64,000 nt of DNA from Caloramator sp. E03. GTDB lineage: Bacteria > Bacillota > Clostridia > Clostridiales > Caloramatoraceae. Under the pieces are notes generated by a model. The model had not been told where the DNA came from and made no database searches. It was given only the letters and a program-made list of their open reading frames with translations. The DNA is taken from assembly GCF_006016075.1 (NCBI RefSeq), contig NZ_CP040093.1, forward strand, positions 2,273,501 to 2,337,500, read 5' to 3'. The translations under genes were made by a program, and so were the position numbers. Position 1 is the stretch's first letter. Each line of letters begins with the position of its first letter. Shown piece by piece: positions 19,065 through 28,292 of the stretch.

Positions 19065-20018
19065 ATGGAAAAGTTTTTAACGATATTAAAAATTATAATT
19101 TCAATTGTTTTAGTATTTATAGTAGGTATATTTATTATAATATTTTATGAAAGTGGAAAGGCAGAAAAGGACTATCAAAGTTCTATTAATTACATGAAAT
19201 ATGGAAATTGGGGAAAAGCTTTAGAACATATACAGTTAATTCCTTTTTATAAGGATGCCAATGATATTTATATTTATGTATATCCTAATAAAATATTTTA
19301 TGATAAATATTCAAATGATGATGAAGCAATTGAGTCATATAAAAAGGCGATAGCTTTTATAAACTCAAATAAGACAAAACTTAAAAGCTTGCTTAAGGAT
19401 AATTATACTAAAGATCTTAATGAACTTTTGCTTGTCTTAAATTTTAAAATAAATGAGCTAAATGCAAAAAATCAGGAAAAGGCGGTTAAGGATGATTTTA
19501 ATAATGCAATAGAGCTTATAAAAAAAGGAAATCTTCAAAGTGCACAAAATAAATTAATGGGTATTAACAGTACATCATTAATTAATAAAAAAGAAGAACT
19601 GTTAAATTATATTAATTTGTTAAATGCTATAAAAATTCAAGGAAACAATAAAAAAGATAATAAGCAAATAATAGATTTGATAGCGAAACTAGATCCGAAT
19701 TATAATGGCGAACTCTCAGAAGATATTAAAAAGGTAGTTCAAGGATATATTGATATTAATAAATGGTCCATGCTTTATGAAAAAAAGAGTATGGAGGCTA
19801 TAAATATATCTAATGAAGGAGCTGTCCTATCGGCTTCATTAATTAATAATGAGGTTAAGATAGGTTTAACAAGACAAAAAGTTATAAACATTATGGGGAA
19901 TCCAATTAAGGATAATATTATTAATACAAACAGGTATGGAATCTATGAAGAAATGAGTTTTAGTAATGGAAGAACAATATTTCTTGAAAATAATATAGTT
20001 GTTGTAATAAAAGGGTAG
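19065..20018 (+). CDS. membrane-anchored protein with helical-repeat and BamE-like regions
   Basis: A 317-residue protein not assigned to a family. One transmembrane helix (about residues 7-28) is followed by an outside domain with TPR-like helices (NYMKYGNWGKALEHIQ, ESYKKAIAFI). A C-terminal part, VKIGLTRQKVINIMGNP, resembles the SmpA/BamE fold found in many Gram-positive surface lipoproteins. I start at ATG 19065, eight bases after AAGGTGA, so the anchor begins at residue 7. Monocistronic, ending in a strong terminator. Confidence 0.6.
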   Translation: MEKFLTILKIIISIVLVFIVGIFIIIFYESGKAEKDYQSSINYMKYGNWGKALEHIQLIPFYKDANDIYIYVYPNKIFYDKYSNDDEAIESYKKAIAFINSNKTKLKSLLKDNYTKDLNELLLVLNFKINELNAKNQEKAVKDDFNNAIELIKKGNLQSAQNKLMGINSTSLINKKEELLNYINLLNAIKIQGNNKKDNKQIIDLIAKLDPNYNGELSEDIKKVVQGYIDINKWSMLYEKKSMEAINISNEGAVLSASLINNEVKIGLTRQKVINIMGNPIKDNIINTNRYGIYEEMSFSNGRTIFLENNIVVVIKG

Positions 20019-20039
20019 ACTATGATGTCTACTTTTTTT
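20015..20039 (+). terminator. terminator
   Basis: GTAGAC (20015-20020) pairs with GTCTAC (20027-20032), followed by seven T residues; it overlaps the preceding stop codon. Confidence 0.8.
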
Positions 20040-20128
20040 ATTTTTGTTAAAAATGAAATAAATAGGCAAAAAATCAAGGAATATAGATATAGTAAGAAAT
20101 AATAAATATTATCAACGGAAAATAATTA

Positions 20129-20157
20129 TTGATAAAATAATAAAATTGTTATATTAT
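20129..20157 (+). promoter_or_regulatory. promoter of the rubrerythrin gene
   Basis: TTGATA (20129-20134), a 17-base spacer and TATTAT (20152-20157). The palindromic AATAATTATT just upstream (20121-20130) resembles half of a PerR box, but the match is too short to call. Confidence 0.6.
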
Positions 20158-20201
20158 ATACTTGTAAATAAAAAATTAATATATTTAAGGAGGGTTTAAT
20201 A

Positions 20202-20750
20202 ATGAAAAAATGGGTTTGTGTAATATGTGGATATGTTCATGAAGGTGAGGAAGCACCAGATAAGTGCCCACAATGTGGTGCTCCTAAAGATAAATTTATT
20301 GAAAAGAAAGAAGGGGAACTTAAGTGGGCAGATGAACATAGAATTGGAGTTGCAAAGGATATAGATTCAGAGGTTTTAGAAGGCCTTAGGGCAAACTTTT
20401 TAGGTGAATGTACAGAAGTAGGTATGTATCTTGCTATGAGTCGCCAAGCAGACAGAGAAGGCTATCCAGAGGTTGCTGAAGCATATAAGAGGATAGCTTT
20501 TGAGGAAGCAGAGCATGCAGCTAAATTTGCTGAACTTTTAGGTGAGGTTGTTTTACCAGATACAAAGAAGAATCTTAAGATGAGGGTTGAAGCTGAGTTT
20601 GGTGCATGTGATGGTAAAAAGAAACTTGCTACAAGAGCAAAGGAACTTAATTACGATGCTATTCATGATACAGTACATGAAATGTGTAAGGATGAAGCAA
20701 GGCATGGAGCAGCATTTAAAGGACTTCTTGAAAGATACTTTAAAGAATAA
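20202..20750 (+). CDS. rbr: reverse-type rubrerythrin (NADH peroxidase component)
   Basis: A 182-residue non-haem iron protein that reduces hydrogen peroxide, protecting an anaerobe from oxygen. The rubredoxin domain comes first (C6, C9, C22, C25), followed by a four-helix ferritin-like diiron domain with E-x2-H-type ligands in FEEAEHAAK and KDEARHGAA. Classical rubrerythrin has the opposite order, so this is the reverse form known from Clostridium acetobutylicum, which is strongly induced by oxygen and repressed by PerR. AAGGAGGG precedes the ATG, and the gene has its own promoter and terminator. Confidence 0.92.
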   Translation: MKKWVCVICGYVHEGEEAPDKCPQCGAPKDKFIEKKEGELKWADEHRIGVAKDIDSEVLEGLRANFLGECTEVGMYLAMSRQADREGYPEVAEAYKRIAFEEAEHAAKFAELLGEVVLPDTKKNLKMRVEAEFGACDGKKKLATRAKELNYDAIHDTVHEMCKDEARHGAAFKGLLERYFKE

Positions 20751-20767
20751 TAAAGAATATATAGTAG

Positions 20768-20806
20768 AAAACCCATATACTTTTATACTACAGTATATGG
20801 GTTTTT
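20768..20806 (+). terminator. terminator of the rubrerythrin gene
   Basis: AAAACCCATATAC (20768-20780) pairs with GTATATGGGTTTT, ending in a T run. Confidence 0.8.
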
Positions 20807-20880
20807 AATTTTTGGTTTAATAAAACCTATATGTTGGATAAAATAATATTAGTTATTGTTTGTTGATTCGGAGGTATCCC

Positions 20881-21519
20881 ATGAAGGATAAAAAAGAAAT
20901 ATTTAAAGAGATAGATATTCATCTTTTAATGGATAAAAAACCTTCTGATTATCTCTCAAGGCTGTTTGAAGATGAATTTGTTAGTAAAACTTATCCTTTT
21001 ACAATGATTAATGATTTAAAGAAGATTGAACAGAATAGAAAATATCATCCTGAAGGGGATGTTTTTACTCATACTCTTATGGTTGTTGATGAAGCGGCAA
21101 GTAGAAGGGAAAAGAGCAAAGACCCAAGGGTATTTATGTGGGCAGCATTTTTACATGACATAGGTAAAGCCCCAACTACAAGGGTAACAGAAGGAAGAGT
21201 AACATCATATAACCATGAAAAGTTTGGTAGTAAGATGGCTTATGAGTTTTTAAAAGAATTTACTGATGATGATGAATTCATAAAAAAAGTGGTTGCTATG
21301 GTAAGATGGCACATGGAAGCATTATATGTAATAAAAAATATGGCCTTTTCAAGTATAGGAGAGATGCTAAAAGAAGTGTCATTAGATGAGATAGCACTTT
21401 TAAATCTTTGTGATAGAATTGGAAGAGGAGATATGAGCGATGAAAAAGTCAGGGATGAAATGAAAGGTATTAAAATGTTTGTTGAAAAGTGCAAAGAATA
21501 TAAAGGACATAAAACTTAA
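20881..21519 (+). CDS. HD domain phosphohydrolase
   Basis: A 212-residue metal-dependent phosphohydrolase. The HD signature is AAFLHDIGKA, preceded by the first metal histidine in DVFTHTLMV and followed by YNHEKFGS. The arrangement resembles the HD half of CCA-adding tRNA nucleotidyltransferases (HDIG type), but the nucleotidyltransferase half is missing. The substrate is unknown. I start at ATG 20881, six bases after GGAGG; the longer frame begins with a TTG ahead of that site. Confidence 0.8.
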   Translation: MKDKKEIFKEIDIHLLMDKKPSDYLSRLFEDEFVSKTYPFTMINDLKKIEQNRKYHPEGDVFTHTLMVVDEAASRREKSKDPRVFMWAAFLHDIGKAPTTRVTEGRVTSYNHEKFGSKMAYEFLKEFTDDDEFIKKVVAMVRWHMEALYVIKNMAFSSIGEMLKEVSLDEIALLNLCDRIGRGDMSDEKVRDEMKGIKMFVEKCKEYKGHKT

Positions 21520-21827
21520 TGTTTAAATTCTTATAATTTTTAATATATATACCATTAAATAAGTTCAACTCGTATAAATAAACACATTATTATCAATTAA
21601 GGGCTAAATAATGAATAAATATAATGTGTATATACAAAATTCATTAATAAATATTAAAAACATAACTGTTTTAACAAATATGAATTATAGAAAAATTTAA
21701 TAATACCAAAGAAGGGCAGGACAAAATATTAATAATAATATATAATATTAAAAATAACGATTGTACAGTTTTATGCATACAATGTATAATGTATAATAAT
21801 ATTGAGAGTTGAACAGGAGGTAATCTA
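21520..21827 (+). promoter_or_regulatory. arc operon upstream region
   Basis: This 308-base AT-rich gap holds no gene. A candidate promoter is TTGTAC (21761-21766), 18 bases, TATAAT (21785-21790). Upstream, ACACATTAT (21582-21590) is repeated inverted as ATAATGTGT (21621-21629). ATGAATAAATATAAT (21611-21625) and ATGAATTATAGAAAA resemble ARG boxes bound by ArgR/AhrC, which activates arc genes in other Firmicutes; the match is partial. Confidence 0.4.
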
Positions 21828-23057
21828 ATGAAATCTTTTATTAATGTAACCTCCGAGATAGGCAAGCTAAAAAAAGTTCTTTTACATAGACCGGGGAAAG
21901 AAGTTGAGAACCTTGTACCTGAGTATCTCGGAAGACTTTTGTTTGATGACATACCTTATCTTAAAATTGCAATACAGGAACATGATAAATTTGCACAGAT
22001 TCTAAGAGAAAATGGGGTTGAGGTATATTATCTTGAAGAGCTTGTTTGTGAGGCTGTTGAAGATGAAAATGTAAAAAGAGAGTTTATTGAAGAATTTTTA
22101 CTTGAAAGTAAAATTCTATCTTCAGGACTTAGAGATGCTTTATTTTCATACCTTTATTCAATGCCTACAAGGGATATGATAAATAAGGTTATGGCTGGCG
22201 TTAGAAAGGAAGAAGTAGAAGTTAAAGATGCTCATTCTCTTTCTGAACTGATGATGGATGAATACCCTTTTTATCTTGATCCTATGCCAAACCTATATTT
22301 TACCAGAGATCCTGGGGCATCAATAGGCAATGGTTTGACTATTAACAGAATGAGAACTGAGGCAAGAAGACGAGAAACATTATTCATAAAATATATACAT
22401 AAATATCATAGATTCTTTAAAGATAGTGCTACGCCTCTTTGGTATGATAGGACGATGCCCTTTGCAATAGAAGGAGGAGATGAGCTTGTACTTTCAGATA
22501 AGATCTTGGCGATAGGTTGTAGTGAAAGAACTTCACCTGAGGCAATTGAAATTGTTGTAAGAAATCTTTTTAATTCAGATACGAGCTTTGAAAAAGTTCT
22601 TGTTTTTGAAATACCAAAATGCAGGGCATTTATGCATCTTGATACTGTATTTACGATGGTTGATTATGATAAGTTTACTATACATCCTGGTATACAAGGA
22701 CCTTTGAGTGTCTATGAAATAACAAGAGGAGCAGGTAATAGCCTTAAATTTAGTCATACTACATGTTCTCTTGAAAAGACTTTATGTAAGGCATTGAATA
22801 TTCCTTCTGTAGAGCTTATAAAGTGTGGTGGCGGAGATATAATAATTGCAGGACGTGAGCAGTGGAATGATGGTTCTAATACACTTGCAATAGCTCCTGG
22901 GGTTGTTGTAACCTATGATAGAAACTATGTTACAAATGAATTACTTGACAAAAAAGGCATTAAGGTAATTCCAATACCAAGTTCAGAGCTATCAAGAGGC
23001 AGAGGTGGACCAAGATGTATGAGTATGCCTCTTGAGAGAGAAAACTTAAAATATTAA
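21828..23057 (+). CDS. arcA: arginine deiminase
   Basis: A 409-residue cytoplasmic enzyme hydrolysing arginine to citrulline and ammonia, the first step of the ATP-yielding arginine deiminase pathway. Recognised by [12 protein letters not shown], the acidic and histidine active-site segments ([13 protein letters not shown]) and the catalytic cysteine C397 in [10 protein letters not shown] near the C-terminus. AGGAGG lies about eight bases before the ATG. First gene of arcA-arcB-arcC; no arginine/ornithine antiporter (arcD) is found in the window. Confidence 0.97.
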   Translation: MKSFINVTSEIGKLKKVLLHRPGKEVENLVPEYLGRLLFDDIPYLKIAIQEHDKFAQILRENGVEVYYLEELVCEAVEDENVKREFIEEFLLESKILSSGLRDALFSYLYSMPTRDMINKVMAGVRKEEVEVKDAHSLSELMMDEYPFYLDPMPNLYFTRDPGASIGNGLTINRMRTEARRRETLFIKYIHKYHRFFKDSATPLWYDRTMPFAIEGGDELVLSDKILAIGCSERTSPEAIEIVVRNLFNSDTSFEKVLVFEIPKCRAFMHLDTVFTMVDYDKFTIHPGIQGPLSVYEITRGAGNSLKFSHTTCSLEKTLCKALNIPSVELIKCGGGDIIIAGREQWNDGSNTLAIAPGVVVTYDRNYVTNELLDKKGIKVIPIPSSELSRGRGGPRCMSMPLERENLKY

Positions 23058-23092
23058 AATGAAAATATATTATAACAAAGGAGGGCTTTTAA

Positions 23093-24082
23093 ATGCCAGT
23101 TAATTTAAAAGGAAGAAGTTTTTTAACACTTATGGACTTTACTCCAGAGGAAATTAGATACTTACTTGACTTATCCCATGATTTGAAAGCAAAAAAGAGA
23201 GCAGGAATACATAATGAACTTTTAAAAGGAAAAAACATTGTTCTTCTATTTGAAAAGACTTCAACAAGAACAAGATGTGCTTTTGAAGTTGCTGCATTAG
23301 ATGAAGGAGCACATGTTACTTTCCTTGATTCAAATAGTTCACAGATGGGTAAAAAGGAATCTCTTGAAGATACTGCAAAGGTTCTTGGAAGATATTATGA
23401 TGGGATTGAATACAGAGGGTTTAAACAGTCAGTTGTTGAAGATCTTGCAAAGTATTCAGGAGTTCCTGTATGGAATGGTTTAACTGATGTTGATCACCCA
23501 ACACAAATACTTGCTGATCTTATGACAATTGAAGAACATGTTTCAAAGCCACTAAAAAAAGTCAAAGTGGTATTTGTTGGGGATACAAGAAATAACATGT
23601 CTTATGCATGGATGTATGGCTGTGCAAAATTAGGAATGCATTATGTTGCTTATGGACCAAAGGAGCTTTGGCCAGAGAAGGAAGTAGTTGAAAAGGTACA
23701 AGAAGTTGCAAAGGAAACTGGTGCTGTAATTGAAATTTCAGATAGTATAGAATGCTTAAAGGGAGCAGATGTTGTATATACAGATGTTTGGGCTTCAATG
23801 GGAGAAGAAGATAAGCTTGCTGAAAGAGTTAGGCTTTTAACTCCATACAGGGTTACTATGGATATGCTTAAGGCGACTGAAAATTCAGATGTAATATTTA
23901 TGCACTGCCTGCCATCTTTCCATGACTTTGAAACAAAGCTTGCAAAGGAAGCAAAGGAAAAGATGGGGCTTGATATTAGGGAAGTTACTGATGAGGTATT
24001 TAGAAGTAAGCATTCTGTTGTATTTGATGAAGCAGAAAACAGAATGCATACTATAAAGGCAGTAATGGTTGCTACTTTATAG
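23093..24082 (+). CDS. arcB: ornithine carbamoyltransferase, catabolic
   Basis: A 329-residue enzyme converting citrulline and phosphate to ornithine and carbamoyl phosphate. The carbamoyl-phosphate loop STRTR is in [18 protein letters not shown] and HCLPSFHD mark the ornithine site. The anabolic and catabolic forms look alike, but its position between arcA and arcC indicates the catabolic role. It starts 35 bases after arcA with AAAGGAGGG as ribosome site. Confidence 0.96.
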   Translation: MPVNLKGRSFLTLMDFTPEEIRYLLDLSHDLKAKKRAGIHNELLKGKNIVLLFEKTSTRTRCAFEVAALDEGAHVTFLDSNSSQMGKKESLEDTAKVLGRYYDGIEYRGFKQSVVEDLAKYSGVPVWNGLTDVDHPTQILADLMTIEEHVSKPLKKVKVVFVGDTRNNMSYAWMYGCAKLGMHYVAYGPKELWPEKEVVEKVQEVAKETGAVIEISDSIECLKGADVVYTDVWASMGEEDKLAERVRLLTPYRVTMDMLKATENSDVIFMHCLPSFHDFETKLAKEAKEKMGLDIREVTDEVFRSKHSVVFDEAENRMHTIKAVMVATL

Positions 24083-24085
24083 TTG

Positions 24086-24107
24086 ATAGGGCGAATAAAC
24101 GCCCTAT
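24086..24107 (+). terminator. hairpin between arcB and arcC
   Basis: ATAGGGCG (24086-24093) pairs perfectly with CGCCCTAT (24100-24107), but no T run follows. It may protect or attenuate the message and lower arcC relative to arcAB rather than end it. Confidence 0.5.
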
Positions 24108-24162
24108 TGATATTTACTAAACTTTGTATGTAAATATAAATATAGTATGAAAGGGGAAGAAT

Positions 24163-25113
24163 ATGGCAAGAATAGTAGTTGCACTTGGAGGAAATGCACT
24201 TCAAGCAAACCCAAAGGATATATCAGCAGAAGCCCAACTTGAAACATGCCATGCCACATCAAAAGCAATTGTAGATTTAATAGAAGATGGCCATGAAGTT
24301 ATAATTGCCCATGGAAATGGGCCCCAGGTTGGTCAAATTATTGCAACCTATGAGGCGGCAAACTCAATTGATGAAACAAAGCCTGTAATGCCTTTTCCAG
24401 AGTGTGGTGCAATGAGTCAGGGATATATTGGATATCACCTTCAGCAAGCAATAAGGCAGGAGATGAAAAATAGAGGTATAAATAAGCAAGTTGCTGCAAT
24501 TGTAACTCAGGTTGTAGTTGATAAGGATGATCCTGGTTTTAAAAATCCTACAAAGCCAGTAGGCTCATTTTTTACTCAAGAACAGGCTAAAAAGCTTATA
24601 GAAGAAAAAGGCTATATTATGAAAGAAGATGCTGGAAGAGGATGGAGAAGAGTTGTTGCATCACCTATGCCAAAGGCCGTTGTTGAGGAAGAGATAGTTA
24701 GAACTCTCGTTGAGGCAGGCCATATAGTAATTACAGTTGGAGGAGGAGGAGTCCCTGTTATTGAAAAAGAAGATGGCAGTCTAGAGGGAGTTCCTGCGGT
24801 TATAGATAAAGATTTAGCTTCTGAAAAGATTGCAGAGATTCTTGATGCTGATGAACTTGTAATATTGACTGCTGTGGAACAGGTTGCTATAAATTTTAAT
24901 AAACCCAATCAGAAAAACCTTTCAAGTATGACAATAGAAGAAGCTGAAATGTATATGATGGAAGGTCATTTTGCACCTGGTTCAATGCTTCCAAAGGTTA
25001 AGGCTGCTGTTATGTTTGCTCAGTCGAAGAAAGGAAGAAAGGCAATAATTACATCCCTTGAGAAGGCAAGAGATGCTTTAAAAGGTAAAACTGGTACTGT
25101 AATTACAATGTAG
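24163..25113 (+). CDS. arcC: carbamate kinase
   Basis: A 316-residue kinase that moves phosphate from carbamoyl phosphate to ADP, giving ATP, carbon dioxide and ammonia. It has the amino-acid-kinase opening ALGGNAL, the HGNGPQVG loop, VTVGGGGVPV, and a final PGSMLPKV. Last step of the arc pathway; it ends in a long terminator. Confidence 0.96.
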   Translation: MARIVVALGGNALQANPKDISAEAQLETCHATSKAIVDLIEDGHEVIIAHGNGPQVGQIIATYEAANSIDETKPVMPFPECGAMSQGYIGYHLQQAIRQEMKNRGINKQVAAIVTQVVVDKDDPGFKNPTKPVGSFFTQEQAKKLIEEKGYIMKEDAGRGWRRVVASPMPKAVVEEEIVRTLVEAGHIVITVGGGGVPVIEKEDGSLEGVPAVIDKDLASEKIAEILDADELVILTAVEQVAINFNKPNQKNLSSMTIEEAEMYMMEGHFAPGSMLPKVKAAVMFAQSKKGRKAIITSLEKARDALKGKTGTVITM

Positions 25114-25137
25114 AAATAAAAGATAGTTACTATATAT

Positions 25138-25198
25138 AAAAAGCCTATAGTCTGATAGCCAATTATATTGCTGGCTTTAACAGATCTATAGGCTTTTT
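25138..25198 (+). terminator. terminator of the arc operon
   Basis: AAAAAGCCTATAG (25138-25150) pairs perfectly with CTATAGGCTTTTT (25186-25198); a smaller AGCC/GGCT hairpin sits inside. It can act on both strands, as the next gene is convergent. Confidence 0.85.
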
Positions 25199-25221
25199 AT
25201 AGAAAAATTTTTTTAAAGTGA

Positions 25222-25680
25222 TTAGATTTTATGTATAAACCTTAAAAGCAGTACAAGAAGACCAGATGTAACAAGAGGACCTACTGGTACACCCTTTAAA
25301 AATGCAGCAGAAATGACAGCACCTAATATTAGAGCCGGCATTATATCGCTTCTACCATCCATTGTAAGATACTCAAGTCCAAGACCACTCAAATAAGTTG
25401 TAAAAAGAGAAAGTATTAATGCTAATATTCCAATCCATGATAAGAATACTTTTCTAATGTTAAAGAGTGTAATTTTACCACTTGCTATTGGAATTAATAT
25501 TGCTGAAGTAAGTATAACAAGTCCCCAAAATACACCACCGTTTTCAAGATAAGGGAATATAAATCTATCTACTGTCAAAAGTTTAAATAACAATAGAAAA
25601 CATATTGCAGCTGCAACAGAATTGGCTCGTCCAAGTACAGACATTACAAGAAGAATAAGAAGGATTATATTTGATTCCAA
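25222..25680 (-). CDS. DUF441 family membrane protein
   Basis: A 152-residue protein with about four membrane segments and family-typical blocks LGRANSVAAA, RSDIMPALILGA and KGVPVGPLVTSG. The function of DUF441 (YtwI-like) proteins is not known. The start is TTG 25680, preceded by GGAG ten bases away. An ATG inside that site hits a stop at once, so it is not the start. Confidence 0.8.
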   Translation of the reverse strand: MESNIILLILLVMSVLGRANSVAAAICFLLLFKLLTVDRFIFPYLENGGVFWGLVILTSAILIPIASGKITLFNIRKVFLSWIGILALILSLFTTYLSGLGLEYLTMDGRSDIMPALILGAVISAAFLKGVPVGPLVTSGLLVLLLRFIHKI

Positions 25681-25729
25681 TTAAACCATCTCCAAAGAAT
25701 AAAAAAAATAAATGTATATAAGGCACTAA

Positions 25730-25951
25730 CTAAAAAGTAGTGCCCTCAGATTTATCTTCAAGCATCCAGCTTAGAACCTGACGCTGGTTTTCAAGATGCA
25801 TTATTTCATCATTGGCTTGAAGGATTTTTTCATTTGAAGATACATCTATTCCTTCCCATGTTCTTCTAATATTGTTAATTTCTATTTCATTTTCATGTAT
25901 TTGATTATCGATTTGCTGTATCATTCTTTTAATTTCATCCTTTGATTTCAT
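25730..25951 (-). CDS. small coiled-coil hypothetical protein
   Basis: A 73-residue, highly charged protein that is probably one long helix or a helical hairpin (heptad-like spacing in IKRMIQQIDNQIHENEIEIN and LENQRQVLSWML). There is no signal peptide or known domain. AAGGAGG lies eight bases before the ATG, so it is very likely translated. It shares its strand with DUF441, 49 bases away, and may be cotranscribed with it. Confidence 0.65.
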   Translation of the reverse strand: MKSKDEIKRMIQQIDNQIHENEIEINNIRRTWEGIDVSSNEKILQANDEIMHLENQRQVLSWMLEDKSEGTTF

Positions 25952-26034
25952 ACCTTTTTCCTCCTTAAGATAAATTTAATCTAAAACTAATATTTATTTT
26001 ATCCATAATATTTTATAATTATGACAATAATCTT

Positions 26035-27128
26035 TTATCCATTTATTTTAAGGAGCCAAAAAGTTATATCATTGCTATTCCAACCTAAATCCCAAGGTAC
26101 ATGATACCTGTCATTTGTATGGGAGTTTACAAGAGGTACCATCATAGTATCTATAGCCGTTACAATTGAAACATGAACAATGTCATTTTTTCTTTGATAG
26201 GCTATTATATCTCCTGGGGATAAATATTGTATTGAGTTTATTACTTTAGAGTATTTACCTTTTGAAATAAGTTTAGCTTTTCCAGAATAGAGTAAATGAT
26301 AAGTAAATGCACCTGCATTAACCCAGGAAGCACTTGCCTGACCGTTTATATATAGCCATCCTCCTCCCATTTTTATTCCTCCAGCATCTTTATCTGATAG
26401 AACCTGCGATGCGAAATTAGCACAATCTCCTCCTAAGTCAGCAAAGTTTCTATATTTTTTATTGTATTTATATCCATCTTCTATATAAAAATTTGCTCCA
26501 CAATATTTATCTGCATATTCAACTGCCTTTTTTCTATTATAATTAACCCATACATATTTATTTATTTGATTTTCAATTATACTTTGTACAGGTGTTCCAG
26601 ATTCTTGAATTGTATCCTCAAGAGGATCATTGTACCAGTCAGTTGTAATAAGGTAGATTCCTCCCTTATTTATGAGGTTTATAGAATGCCTTGTACCATA
26701 GCAAAATTCATTTAAAGGAGAGTCTTCCTGTTGAACATATATATATTGTACTTTGGTTATATCGCTTAAATAGACTTTAACTAAATCTTTATTACCTTTT
26801 ATACTGAATATTTTAAGTTTAGTTTCAGCGTTTACGAATTTTGTTCCTCTTGCCTCACACCACTTTTTTATAAAGCTAATGCGCTTTTGTTCATGTTCAA
26901 AGGACCATTTTCCATATTTGCTTGTTAAATCAAATTGATTTTGTAAGTTTTTATAATCTCCTATAATAAGGGAGTTGCATCTTTCTTTAAAATAATCTTC
27001 AAGAATGTATTCTATTTCATCTTTAAGTTCATTTTCTTTAAAGGTTTTCTTTGTATTAAAAGCTGATACTGATATGGTTAAAAGTATTATAATAGATATT
27101 AATTTAAACAGTATTTTTTATTGCTCAT
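26035..27128 (-). pseudogene. secreted amidase-domain protein, frameshifted at the start
   Basis: Reading the minus strand, one open frame runs from 27117 to 26035 with no usable start codon until residue 110 or so before the end. It encodes a signal peptide (ILFKLISIIILLTISVSA), a middle region and a C-terminal Amidase_6-type domain with GGDCANFASQ (catalytic Cys), VHVSIVTAI (His) and NSHTND. An ATG at 27128 reads M-S-N-K-K in another frame; one more A in the A6 run (27114-27119) would join it perfectly to the signal peptide, giving 364 residues. So this is a one-base deletion, a sequencing error in a homopolymer, or slippage. The domain probably cuts cell-wall peptide or amide bonds. Confidence 0.7.
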
Positions 27129-27228
27129 AAATTAGATGTTTCACCCCAATAGTCATATATTTTAGATTATATGAAAATAATAAGTTTGTGATGCAAACTA
27201 TAAAAATAGATTTTGAAGGGAGCAGACT

Positions 27229-28182
27229 ATGAAAAAAATTCTAATAATAGCTTTAATCTTTATAAACTTATGTTTAAACTGTTGTAATAAAAAGATTTCA
27301 ACTGACCCTCCTATAAAACAAAATATTCAAACAAAAATAACTTCATTAAGTGATTTAGAGGATAAATATATTATTAATGCTAAAAGAGATATACTATGCC
27401 TTATGATAGCTTATCCTTCATATATTAGAGATGCTGAATATAAAAATGGTTTTATATATATTGTTATGAATTCAGGTAAAAAAATATTATATGATGATAA
27501 AAAGAAAAAAAGTGTAGATGAGAGGCTGTCAAAGGCTGATATTCAGGATATGATGGAACAGATTTACCCTTTAAATTTTACTGGTCAAGTAATGGATAAT
27601 GATTTTGATCCTGGAAGGGCAAGATGCTATGCTCTTTTTAAATATATATATGGAAGTTCTAAGTCGGAGATAGAAAGCAATCTTATAATTATAAAAACCC
27701 TCTTTGGAAGTTTTCAATTTAATAAAAAGAATAATGCTTCTTTATATTTTCAAAATGCTATAAATGAAATTGCTTTAATAGCAAAAAAGAATGATAAAAT
27801 AAGAAAATTTATAATTCCCATATCCGGTACATTTAATTATAGATATATATCAGGAACTAATAATCTAAGTGCACATTCCTTTGGTATAGCAGTTGATCTT
27901 GCTGCAAATAAGGATGACTATTGGAGATGGACGTTAAAAGATAAGGCACAAATAAGATTACAATCATATCCTAAAGAAATAGTGTCAGCTTTTGAAAATA
28001 ATTTCTTTATATGGGGAGGCAAATGGGGGCATTTTGACATTATGCATTATGAATATAGGCCAGAAATAATACTTAAAGCAAAATATTTTGGCAATAATAT
28101 AAAGGATAGCAGTGTATGGTATGGAAGTATTTCATATAAGGAATATAAAGATTATATAGATACTATAAACAGAGCTTTTTAG
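27229..28182 (+). CDS. M15-family D,D-carboxypeptidase-like lipoprotein
   Basis: A 317-residue exported protein. The N-terminus (hydrophobic stretch then LNCCNKK) looks like a lipoprotein signal, though the lipobox is not canonical. The C-terminal domain has the M15 zinc site, H-x6-D in SAHSFGIAVDL and the second histidine in WGHFDIMHYEYRPE, as in VanY/endolysin-type peptidoglycan peptidases. AGGGAG precedes the ATG. It is divergent from the frameshifted amidase gene; both are cell-wall enzymes. Confidence 0.8.
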   Translation: MKKILIIALIFINLCLNCCNKKISTDPPIKQNIQTKITSLSDLEDKYIINAKRDILCLMIAYPSYIRDAEYKNGFIYIVMNSGKKILYDDKKKKSVDERLSKADIQDMMEQIYPLNFTGQVMDNDFDPGRARCYALFKYIYGSSKSEIESNLIIIKTLFGSFQFNKKNNASLYFQNAINEIALIAKKNDKIRKFIIPISGTFNYRYISGTNNLSAHSFGIAVDLAANKDDYWRWTLKDKAQIRLQSYPKEIVSAFENNFFIWGGKWGHFDIMHYEYRPEIILKAKYFGNNIKDSSVWYGSISYKEYKDYIDTINRAF

Positions 28183-28292
28183 TAACTGTTTATTAAATTT
28201 TAATTTTAATATTGTATAAATTTTATTAAAAAAATCTTAATAAATATATATTATTATCTATGTAAAGAGAAATATAAAAAGGAGGTTCGGTT

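Noticed and set aside
24086-24107. Full terminator splitting the arc operon
   Set aside because: The hairpin is strong, but no T run follows and arcC needs arcAB products, so I treat it as an internal hairpin.
23650-24204. 184-codon minus-strand frame opposite arcB and arcC
   Set aside because: It lies antisense to strong coding sequence across two genes and has no ribosome site or recognisable motif.
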